NCBI GenBank assembly: GCA_016206275.1
Contig: JACQRY010000239.1
Span: 1 to 5,946 of the forward strand
Direction: 5' to 3'
Length of the DNA: 5,946 nucleotides
DNA from: Nitrososphaerota archaeon
GTDB taxonomy: Archaea > Thermoproteota > Nitrososphaeria > Nitrososphaerales > JACQRY01
In this document: positions 1 to 5,610 of the stretch, piece after piece
How positions within the stretch are numbered: the stretch's first letter is position 1
Layout: the number at the start of each line of letters is the position of its first letter
Notes under the pieces: generated by a model
What the model was told of the DNA's origin: nothing
Databases searched by the model: none
The model's input: the letters and a program-made list of their open reading frames with translations, nothing else
Position numbers and translations under genes: made by a program

Positions 1-404
1 ATGCATAGGTTTCCCGCTATGCCTCTCCGTATTTCTTCTTCGGTGGGCTTCGGGTTCTCTTTCAATAGGTAGTGGGCTGCCATCAGCATGCCGGGGGTGC
101 AGTAGCCGCATTGTAAGCCATGGTTCTCCCAGAAAGCTTCCTGTATGGGATGCAGCTTGGAGCCTTGGGCGAGTCCTTCCACTGTGAGTAATTTGGCGCC
201 TTCCGCCTGGTAGGCGAACAGCATGCATGACTTCACAACCTTGCCATCCACGATTATTGAACAGGCGCCGCATTTTCCAACTACGCACCCGATATGGGTG
301 CCTGTTAACCCCAGTTCATCCCTAAGAAAGTAGACTAACAGGGTTCTGGGCTCAGCGTTACCAACATACCCCTGACCATTAACAGTAGTGGAAACCTGCC
401 TCAT
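1..404 (-). CDS. coxS: 2Fe-2S subunit of a molybdenum hydroxylase (CoxS-like), 3' end cut by window edge
   Basis: This is the small iron-sulfur subunit of a CO dehydrogenase/xanthine dehydrogenase-type enzyme. In this family it carries two [2Fe-2S] clusters that pass electrons from the molybdenum centre to FAD. The visible 134 residues hold the plant-ferredoxin-type cluster ligands C40, C45, C48 (GCVVGKCGAC) and C60. The second cluster domain follows with QCGYCTPG at 98-105, and the window ends at GNLC (C134), where the family normally continues RCTGY. The full length is expected to be about 155-165 residues, so only the last 20-30 are missing. The start is ATG at 404, 13 nt after the FAD-subunit stop. 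An in-frame TTG at 413 is possible but gives an atypical extension, and no clear Shine-Dalgarno sequence is seen. The large Mo-cofactor subunit probably lies beyond the left edge. Family assignment is secure, but the substrate (CO, aldehyde, purine or other) cannot be told. Confidence 0.95.
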   Translation of the reverse strand, partial: MRQVSTTVNGQGYVGNAEPRTLLVYFLRDELGLTGTHIGCVVGKCGACSIIVDGKVVKSCMLFAYQAEGAKLLTVEGLAQGSKLHPIQEAFWENHGLQCGYCTPGMLMAAHYLLKENPKPTEEEIRRGIAGNLC

Positions 405-417
405 CCTAATCAACTAT

Positions 418-1284
418 CTAGGAAACGCGGCTAAGAGCTGCCTTCAAGGCCCTTTTGACGAAGACCTTAACCATCTCCTTCTTGTACTCAGCACTCCCCC
501 TGATGTCTGAACTGGGCTTGGATTGCTCAGACGCTCTCGCCGCGGCCTCCAAGATCGCATTATCATCAGGCTTCTTGCCCCGCAAAGCCTCCTCCGCCTT
601 TAATGCGCGCATAGGTATAGACTCAACGCCTGCCAGCCCAAGGCGAACATCTTTGCATACGCCCCCCTTATCAAGAGTAACTGCCGCCGCAACAGCAACG
701 ATGGCGAAGTCCCCTGCGCCTCTCTCGAATTTCAAGTAGGCGCTCCCGGAGAGAGGGGGTAAAGCGGGAAGTTTGATCTCAGTCAGAATCTCGTCTTGAT
801 GCAGGTCTGTAGTAAAGATATCTTGGAAGAAGCTCTTGGCTCCAACGACTCTATCTCCCGAGGCCCCCGTCATCTTGAATTCACCGTCTAGCGCTGTAAG
901 CACAGCTGGAACATCAGCCGCGGGATCGGCATGGCAAGCGCTGCCACCTATGGTTCCACGATTTCTAACCTGCTGGTCACCCACATGGCTCTCAGCTTCT
1001 GAGAGCACTAAGCATTTCGACTTGATGAGGGGTGAGGTTTCAACCTCATGGTGAGTGGTCATGGCCCCGATCAGAATCTTGTCGCCCTCTTCCTTGATGT
1101 AGTTGAGGCCGGGGACCCTTCCAATGTCGACGACATGCATAGGGCTTGCGAGTCTTAGCTTCATCAAAGGAACAAGGCTTTGGCCTCCTGCAAGAATCTT
1201 GGACTCGTCTCCATATTTCTGAAGGAGAGATATTGCTTCAGAGACCGATGTCGGAGCATAATATTCGAAGGCGCGAGGAATCAT
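418..1284 (-). CDS. coxM: FAD-binding subunit of a molybdenum hydroxylase (CoxM-like)
   Basis: This is the medium flavoprotein subunit, which takes electrons from the 2Fe-2S subunit and hands them to an external acceptor. Counting from ATG 1284 it has 288 residues, the usual family length. The N-terminal FAD domain shows AGGQSLVP at 32-39 and RGTIGG at 109-114, followed by HADPAAD at 118-124, all standard FAD-contacting motifs. The CoxM C-terminal domain occupies about 180-285. The protein begins MIPRAFEYYAPTS, which matches the usual family start. An upstream in-frame TTG (1305) would add seven residues but lies only about 13 nt from the TATA box, too close to be transcribed from it, so ATG 1284 is preferred. 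It is the first gene of a coxM-coxS pair on the minus strand and is probably transcribed as a short-leader mRNA. The role within the complex is certain, but the substrate is not. Confidence 0.95.
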   Translation of the reverse strand: MIPRAFEYYAPTSVSEAISLLQKYGDESKILAGGQSLVPLMKLRLASPMHVVDIGRVPGLNYIKEEGDKILIGAMTTHHEVETSPLIKSKCLVLSEAESHVGDQQVRNRGTIGGSACHADPAADVPAVLTALDGEFKMTGASGDRVVGAKSFFQDIFTTDLHQDEILTEIKLPALPPLSGSAYLKFERGAGDFAIVAVAAAVTLDKGGVCKDVRLGLAGVESIPMRALKAEEALRGKKPDDNAILEAAARASEQSKPSSDIRGSAEYKKEMVKVFVKRALKAALSRVS

Positions 1285-1314
1285 ATCGAACCATGTTGGC
1301 GTCAAGGCTGTTCA

Positions 1315-1327
1315 TATATAATTTTCG
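1315..1327 (-). promoter_or_regulatory. Archaeal BRE/TATA promoter of coxM
   Basis: Read on the minus strand, the sequence is CGAAAATTATATA: an A-rich BRE-like stretch followed by a TATA element (ATTATATA, 1322-1315). Its centre is about 34 nt upstream of ATG 1284. With the usual archaeal spacing of about 26 nt, transcription would begin near 1292, giving a leader of only a few bases. This fits the lack of a ribosome binding site and supports the ATG over the TTG at 1305. The position is read from sequence; the transcription start is inferred. Confidence 0.6.
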
Positions 1328-1396
1328 TCACAAGAATAGCAAGCGCCTGAAATAACTGCCTAAGACCCAGACAAATCTGGTCGCAGCATCATCGGT

Positions 1397-1446
1397 CTAA
1401 TCTCGACGGATACGGATTCTGCAGATCCACAGCCAAACAAGATTAG
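1397..1446. repeat. Concentric dyad in the divergent intergenic region, possible operator
   Basis: The 7-bp arms CTAATCT (1397-1403) and AGATTAG (1440-1446) are perfect inverted repeats. They share exactly the same centre (1421.5) as the 8-bp palindrome TCTGCAGA (1418-1425). That centre is also almost midway between the two divergent TATA boxes (about 1318 and 1522). The bases between the arms and the core pair poorly, so a protein-binding site is more likely than an RNA hairpin. Each part alone is short enough to occur by chance in 260 bp; the shared centre makes it worth noting. No regulator is identified. Confidence 0.25.
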
Positions 1447-1515
1447 CGAGCTATTGAAATCCGATTCCAGGAGCTCCGAGAAGCAGGAGGTTGCTATCGA
1501 CTACAGATACAGACT

Positions 1516-1526
1516 TGAAATATATA
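1516..1526 (+). promoter_or_regulatory. Archaeal TATA promoter of the class I isoprenoid-like gene
   Basis: TGAAATATATA, followed by CC, resembles a BRE plus TATA element. Its centre lies near 1522, about 46 nt upstream of ATG 1568, so the expected start of transcription is near 1548 and the leader is about 20 nt. No Shine-Dalgarno sequence precedes the ATG. Confidence 0.5.
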
Positions 1527-1567
1527 CCAGAAATCCATTTATCCATGTCCCTCTGTCACAATGAGCG

Positions 1568-2842
1568 ATGTCGGTTAGCGCTCGGCTCAGCTCCAATAAA
1601 GACGGTAAGACTGAGGGGCTAGGCCCGGCCTACTTGATCTTGGGCGCTGTCTTCTCCCTGCTAGGCTCTGGCAACCCGGTCACGCGTCTCAGGCTTTTCC
1701 GTAGAGCATCAAGCCTCTTCGATAGCAGGCTCCAGACCTTACGGCACAACGAACATTTTCTCGACAAAGAGAGTCTTACCAGGATGCAGCTGCTCAAACA
1801 AAAATATCCCACTTACGCAATATATCTAGCAATCTTCGGAAGCCAAGCCGCCCTCTCCAAGATAGACTCAGGACAGGTGGTCAACTCAGTGATGGCCAAA
1901 ACTTCGATGGCAGTCAGCACGAAGGTAATGGACAATTTGAGTGACGAATGGGAGACTGCAGAAGAAGCCTTCAGAAGCACAGGTTACCTTATGTCCGCAT
2001 TGACGGACGGTATGATTAGACCAGAATATGAAAAAGTTCCAACCCGTTGGATAGATCGGGCTGAAAGCTCAGCATTGGAAATGGCTTCTTGGGCGGGCCA
2101 CATTCTCGGAGCTATGAGAGACTCGGCTCCGTTCAGCTACAAAACTTACGTTAGCGATGTGAAGAGATGGGTAGAAGGTCAGCAGAGCTCTTTCATGCAC
2201 CATCAACGACCAGTCTCGATGCAAGACTACCTTGCCATGATCCTCGAGAAAAGCACTGGAAACCTTTGGGCAGACCCAGACTTGATTGTCTTTGAAAGCA
2301 CTCTGGGCTGCCTCGACGGAGCTCTCAGGAAGAGAGCTCTCTCAATAAGAGCTCAGGCAGACCTTCTCATTAAGAGCTGTTTACTCTATGACGACGTAGT
2401 TGATTTCTATTATGACGTGGAACATGATTCTGTGAACGCGCTCCTCCTATTGGCTGAGGAAAAAGGGGTGGCATGGAATGCAAGGGATTTGGCGAGGAAG
2501 CCCCACAGCTACCTGCGCCTCTTATATGAGAAAGGCATCGTAGACGAAGTACTCGCCCTGGGAGACCGACTATTCGTCTTGGCGCTGAACGCTGTTCGAA
2601 ACATTTCTTACGAAGACGCCCTGTTCGACAGGAGAGAGCTGGAGTATGCCTGCCACCTCCTCAGATTGTTCAACCTTAGAAAACTTGTCAACAGAGATCG
2701 TGATCTACACGCCTTGAAGGTATGTCTGAGCGTTGGCGGCGTACGCAAGACGCCCGAAGCCCTTCTGCCGGCTGATACCTATGATTTAGACGGGTTTCTA
2801 CGCTCCGCTCAAAACAAAGTTGAGCAATTGGCCCATCGCTAG
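1568..2842 (+). CDS. Putative class I isoprenoid synthase-like protein (all-alpha, DxxxD motifs)
   Basis: This 424-residue soluble, helix-rich protein shows no signal peptide. Two acidic clusters match the layout of class I isoprenoid synthases, which bind Mg-diphosphate between two helices. The first is D122-N-L-S-D126-E127, a DxxxD(D/E) pattern. The second is D275-D276-V-V-D279-F-Y-Y-D283, with further acids to D287. It contains both DDxxD and DxxxD and resembles the second motif of squalene synthase (N..RDYLED). The roughly 157-residue spacing between clusters is close to that of squalene/phytoene synthases. About 90 residues precede the first helix region and about 140 follow the second motif, so it is longer than typical phytoene synthases. 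Overall sequence similarity to a named enzyme could not be judged. Its stop lies inside the 3' end of the convergent UbiA gene. Start ATG 1568 follows an in-frame TGA at 1562. Likely roles are head-to-head condensation, terpene cyclisation or diphosphate hydrolysis on a prenyl substrate; the product is unknown. Confidence 0.65.
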   Translation: MSVSARLSSNKDGKTEGLGPAYLILGAVFSLLGSGNPVTRLRLFRRASSLFDSRLQTLRHNEHFLDKESLTRMQLLKQKYPTYAIYLAIFGSQAALSKIDSGQVVNSVMAKTSMAVSTKVMDNLSDEWETAEEAFRSTGYLMSALTDGMIRPEYEKVPTRWIDRAESSALEMASWAGHILGAMRDSAPFSYKTYVSDVKRWVEGQQSSFMHHQRPVSMQDYLAMILEKSTGNLWADPDLIVFESTLGCLDGALRKRALSIRAQADLLIKSCLLYDDVVDFYYDVEHDSVNALLLLAEEKGVAWNARDLARKPHSYLRLLYEKGIVDEVLALGDRLFVLALNAVRNISYEDALFDRRELEYACHLLRLFNLRKLVNRDRDLHALKVCLSVGGVRKTPEALLPADTYDLDGFLRSAQNKVEQLAHR

Positions 2843-3670
2843 TAGTAGGCCAGTGGTCAGGGCCCATACCTGACATATCCTAAGGAATACATCTGGATTC
2901 GTCCTTTCTCGAAGGAGCATCGATGCGGAAGCTACCAATGCCAGCGACGACATCATCGCGAGGAACGAAAGCACCATGGACGGGCTAGACCACCATTGGA
3001 CGAATGTCTCTAGAAAGACTAAGCCATACAGGCTCAGGGCAACGAGTACGGAAGGTTGTCTGCCAATAGCTAGAGGCAGAGTGGTGTCGCCGATCAGTTT
3101 GTCCCCTTTGAGAGTTACAAGATCTTCGACGATGAATGTCGCGACGCTTAGGAGGAAGAAGGCAGTAGCAACGAATAAGGCTGGGCGCTGATTCGAGCTC
3201 AAAACGAGATTCCCTAGATAGGGGAAGACGACCACGAAGGATGATGCAGTAAGGTTGCCGATTAGAGGAAACCTTTTCAGACGGAAAGGCCTACTTGAAT
3301 AGGCGAACATTAAGGCAACGTCTGTCAACATTAACCCTAGAAACCATATTGATACGTGAACTGTGGTTAACAGGAGTATGATTAGGCTTCCCCCAGCAAA
3401 GAGCGCCTTTGTAAAGATCTGCGCGCTAGTCATCTTGATGAGGCCTAAAGGTAGGGGTCTAGACGGCCAACTGACGCGGTCAGCGGCAGCATCCGTCATC
3501 GCGTTAAGCGAGTTTTGCCCTCCAGCAAGAAGAACAAACATTACGGCAAGAAGCATGGCTGTCTGCAGAGGTATCCCTCCCAGTAAGGCTGAAAATACCA
3601 GTGACATCAGCAGAGATATTCCAAGATGGTTATAGGGCTCTATGAGGGCGAGATACGCCCGCCAATGCAT
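2798..3670 (-). CDS. UbiA-family membrane prenyltransferase
   Basis: This integral-membrane protein of 290 residues has eight to nine hydrophobic segments (about 12-30, 36-53, 88-105, 107-124, 142-157, 165-181, 208-225, 231-252, 266-287). It belongs to the family that transfers prenyl chains from diphosphates to lipid or aromatic acceptors. The first metal-diphosphate motif is intact: N56-AMT-D60-AAA-D64, followed by P69, RPLPLG at 71-76 and a YSSRP element at 124-128. The second motif is E182-D183-L-V-T186-L-K-G-D190, followed by GDTTLP and AIG. Here the usual first Asp of DxxxD is Thr186. Length and topology are normal. ATG 3670 has a GAGG about 10 nt upstream, the best ribosome binding site in the window. 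It follows the KaiC/V4R gene by 52 nt on the same strand, probably in one operon, and converges on the isoprenoid-like gene. Acceptor unknown: archaeal lipid (DGGGP synthase-like), quinone, chlorophyll/heme side chain or terpene cyclisation are all possible. Confidence 0.88.
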   Translation of the reverse strand: MHWRAYLALIEPYNHLGISLLMSLVFSALLGGIPLQTAMLLAVMFVLLAGGQNSLNAMTDAAADRVSWPSRPLPLGLIKMTSAQIFTKALFAGGSLIILLLTTVHVSIWFLGLMLTDVALMFAYSSRPFRLKRFPLIGNLTASSFVVVFPYLGNLVLSSNQRPALFVATAFFLLSVATFIVEDLVTLKGDKLIGDTTLPLAIGRQPSVLVALSLYGLVFLETFVQWWSSPSMVLSFLAMMSSLALVASASMLLRERTNPDVFLRICQVWALTTGLLLAMGQLLNFVLSGA

Positions 3671-3722
3671 ACTTCCATATCCTCTAGCGGTCTTCTGCGT
3701 CCTGTCTCAGCTAACTTGAGCT

Positions 3723-5249
3723 TTATTGTTGCATGATGTTCAGAACGAATCTGCAGACCTTTTCCCCCATCGCTCTGCAGTCAACCTCTTCGCACGAAGT
3801 TCTTAACTTGAATACTACGCCGCATATGCCTTCAATTGTGCCGGAGAACTGGCTGCAAACTGGAGTCTTGGCAGTAATCTCCTTGCACAAACTGCAGTCG
3901 GTTAGAACGATCTCATATCCATGGCCAGAGATTTTCCTTATCTTGGGTCTGATCTGATAACCTATCAGAAACGTTGTAGCAATGATTTTCTCGAGATGCT
4001 TCATATCCACCTTCGGGTTCGGCCCTTCACCTAGGTGCGATATGCGTTTCAGTGCAGTTAGTCTAGCTGTAATTTCTCCAAACCTTTTCTCTAACTCGAT
4101 TATTCTCCTCATCTGGGCTTCTCCTGCTGACGTATTCTCCAAAAGTATGTTGAGGAGTGAAACCGTAGCCATCCTGCTGGCGCTCAGAACATCTGCCGGG
4201 ACCCGGTGTATCTTACCAGTCTTTGCGGCGATAAGCGCACTTGTCACGCGGGTGGGTAACGCAAGCGCAAGACTTACGAAGCGTCTCTGGAACTTGGGCT
4301 CAGACTCTTTCGGAAGGTGTTCTTTAAGGCTGCCTTCTGATTCAACCACCTTCACGAGACCATCAATATCCCAATGGGACAATTTCTTTAATATAGCTTC
4401 AAACTGCTCAGGGAATATCATTGAAACATACCTAAGGCTCTTGCCCACTATCTGGGAGAGCAACCAGTAGTCGTAAACCGAAAGAGTGGCTAGAGACGGC
4501 CTAGAACTCGCAACAACCTTCAAACTGTCGAGGTTACCTGTGTAACGGTTTAGCAGACGGTCAACCGTCTCTGTGGAGAACTCTCTTACTTCATCTGTAT
4601 AACCGCCAGCCCACTCTATCAACAACCGTTCTCCCTCTATCTTGTAGGGGAAGCTCCGCAGGTGATGTTCATGCTCACAACAACCTATAGGAGTAAAGGT
4701 AAGCTCTGAACGCTTCTCACCGTCCCGAACATTAATTTCAACGACTCCTTCCACGAAAGGAAGGATCTTCTTTTCAACCTCTTCGAAGGTTCCCTTCGGA
4801 AGTAAGTAGAATTCGACGGTTGTCGCATCCATTGTCTTCGGCTGCCAAAATTGAAAGGTCTTCAGCACGACCTCGGCGTTGTTGGAGATCAGAAGGTCAG
4901 GTAACTCATGGTGTATCAAGATGCGACCTCTATGCTTCTCGCGCAGGGCACTCAGTGCTATGCTTACCTCCGAGATTGAAGAATCTTGAATTACAACAAC
5001 GTTCTCTGATTCGGCTTTGCCACGCATGCGCACCTCAATGGGAGCGTCAGCCCTGTCTTTCGCGTAGCTACCGAAGAGTACAGAAAGGAAGTTCTTGGCG
5101 CCGGAAAACGTCTCATCCAGCATCAAGATAGATGAGCCGTATCTGATCTTGACTATCTTGTCGAACACGGGGTGACCTGTCTGCAACAGGTTTTCTGCTC
5201 GTCTGGCTCCTTCAAAGGAAAATGAGTCAGACTTCGTGTTTTGGCTCAT
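3723..5249 (-). CDS. Degenerate KaiC/RecA-like domain fused to a V4R-like ligand-binding domain
   Basis: This 508-residue, probably cytoplasmic protein is likely a sensor or regulator. Residues 24-215 follow the KaiC/RAD55-type layout: GHPVFDKIV, then GSSILML and a Walker A-like position reading DETFSGAKN (45-53) instead of GxxGxGK[ST], a strand around 108-113, and a late HHLRSFPYKIEGERLLIEW (195-213) resembling the KaiC H..R.HPF.I motif. ATP hydrolysis is therefore doubtful. Residues 220-375 are a helical region I do not recognise, and 376-405 is a likely coiled coil. Residues 410-505 resemble a V4R domain, with C452, C455, C465, C476, C486, C491 and a final GEKVCRF (C499). V4R domains bind small molecules or hydrocarbons in proteins such as BchJ and XylR-type regulators. 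No DNA-binding domain is evident. ATG 5249 is fixed by an in-frame TAG four codons upstream. It precedes the UbiA gene by 52 nt. Confidence is good for V4R, moderate for the KaiC relationship. Confidence 0.75.
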   Translation of the reverse strand: MSQNTKSDSFSFEGARRAENLLQTGHPVFDKIVKIRYGSSILMLDETFSGAKNFLSVLFGSYAKDRADAPIEVRMRGKAESENVVVIQDSSISEVSIALSALREKHRGRILIHHELPDLLISNNAEVVLKTFQFWQPKTMDATTVEFYLLPKGTFEEVEKKILPFVEGVVEINVRDGEKRSELTFTPIGCCEHEHHLRSFPYKIEGERLLIEWAGGYTDEVREFSTETVDRLLNRYTGNLDSLKVVASSRPSLATLSVYDYWLLSQIVGKSLRYVSMIFPEQFEAILKKLSHWDIDGLVKVVESEGSLKEHLPKESEPKFQRRFVSLALALPTRVTSALIAAKTGKIHRVPADVLSASRMATVSLLNILLENTSAGEAQMRRIIELEKRFGEITARLTALKRISHLGEGPNPKVDMKHLEKIIATTFLIGYQIRPKIRKISGHGYEIVLTDCSLCKEITAKTPVCSQFSGTIEGICGVVFKLRTSCEEVDCRAMGEKVCRFVLNIMQQ

Positions 5250-5490
5250 CCGCGTAGTCTATGGTATCCCTACAGAAATATGTTCCTGCCTCTGACAACT
5301 GTGACAGCTCACACCGCAGAAAAGGGTTGCTCCAACACCCACTCACGTTCATCCGTATGCCTCCTTCAACCCGTTTCACACCGGCGCAGGCCCGGCGAAC
5401 CTCAAGCTTGACAGCGCCCTCTGAATGTTTTTCTGTCAATGACCAAATACCCTGTAGGAAATATTTCAAAGGATTCAATATTTCATACAA
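5227..5490 (-). CDS. Small hypothetical protein upstream of and overlapping the KaiC/V4R gene
   Basis: This is a possible 87-residue protein starting at TTG 5490, directly after an in-frame TGA. The first internal ATG is codon 47 (5352). It ends 23 nt inside the next gene in a different frame, an arrangement that permits translational coupling. The C-terminal half has four cysteines (C35, C52, C60, C73). The stretch MNVSGCWSN followed by LSEAGTYFC and a nearby D weakly recalls the C-terminal cysteine segment of the L-2-amino-thiazoline-4-carboxylic acid hydrolase-like family. If that is right, the N-terminal half of that family is absent, so this could be a remnant or a small stand-alone relative. 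There is no transmembrane segment. Codon choice looks coding, and a TATA-like element lies about 50 nt upstream. The opposite-strand ORF here looks less protein-like. Treated as probable but unproven. Confidence 0.45.
   Translation of the reverse strand: MYEILNPLKYFLQGIWSLTEKHSEGAVKLEVRRACAGVKRVEGGIRMNVSGCWSNPFLRCELSQLSEAGTYFCRDTIDYADEPKHEV
5276..5290 (-). promoter_or_regulatory. Possible internal promoter before the KaiC/V4R gene
   Basis: On the minus strand, GGCAGGAACATATTT contains an ACATATTT TATA-like element (5283-5276). It is centred about 31 nt before ATG 5249, a spacing that would give a leaderless mRNA as proposed for coxM. The match is weak and it lies inside the possible 87-residue ORF, so this gene could instead be transcribed from the promoter near 5541. 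Confidence 0.25.
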
Positions 5491-5535
5491 TCAGACAAAC
5501 ATGACCATAGATCTTGAATGGAAACACACCGAAAC

Positions 5536-5549
5536 AATATTTTAATCCA
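5536..5549 (-). promoter_or_regulatory. Possible promoter of the 87-aa ORF / KaiC-V4R / UbiA group
   Basis: On the minus strand, CTGGATTAAAATATTG includes the AT-rich element TTAAAATATT. Transcription would be expected to begin around 5515, about 25 nt before TTG 5490 and in the gap after tatC. The element directly abuts one arm of the inverted repeat at 5545-5598, so a protein on that repeat could block it. The TATA match is moderate and there is no clear BRE. Confidence 0.4.
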
Positions 5550-5598
5550 GAGTCAAGAACAGAATAGGCTTTCCCGTAGCTCTTCAATGACTCTGGAT
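5545..5598 (-). repeat. 11-bp perfect inverted repeat after tatC: terminator hairpin or operator
   Basis: The arms ATCCAGAGTCA (5545-5555) and TGACTCTGGAT (5588-5598) are perfectly complementary, with a 32-nt loop. The repeat begins 12 nt after the tatC stop, so the tatC transcript could fold into a stem-loop. The downstream bases on the minus strand are TAAAATATTGTTTC, not a clean U-run, so it is not a standard intrinsic terminator. The distal arm touches the TATA-like element of the next gene group, so an operator is an alternative. An 11-bp match at this spacing is unlikely by chance. Confidence 0.55.
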
Positions 5599-5610
5599 GC
5601 GCTATGCTCC

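Noticed and set aside
1364..1564. A 66-codon open stretch on the plus strand, in frame with the gene at 1568 and ended by TGA just before its ATG.
   Set aside because: It has no ATG, overlaps the TATA box of the downstream gene and has a low-complexity hydrophilic translation. A stretch this long without a stop is not rare by chance.
3982..4470. A 162-codon plus-strand frame opposite the KaiC/V4R gene.
   Set aside because: It is antisense to a well-supported 508-residue gene, is rich in Ser/Leu/Arg as expected of a shadow frame, and has no promoter.
5261..5545. A 94-codon plus-strand frame opposite the 87-residue ORF.
   Set aside because: No promoter is visible upstream (it starts next to the KaiC/V4R start), it runs into the promoter-like element of the opposite strand, and its sequence shows no domain pattern. 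It cannot be fully excluded.
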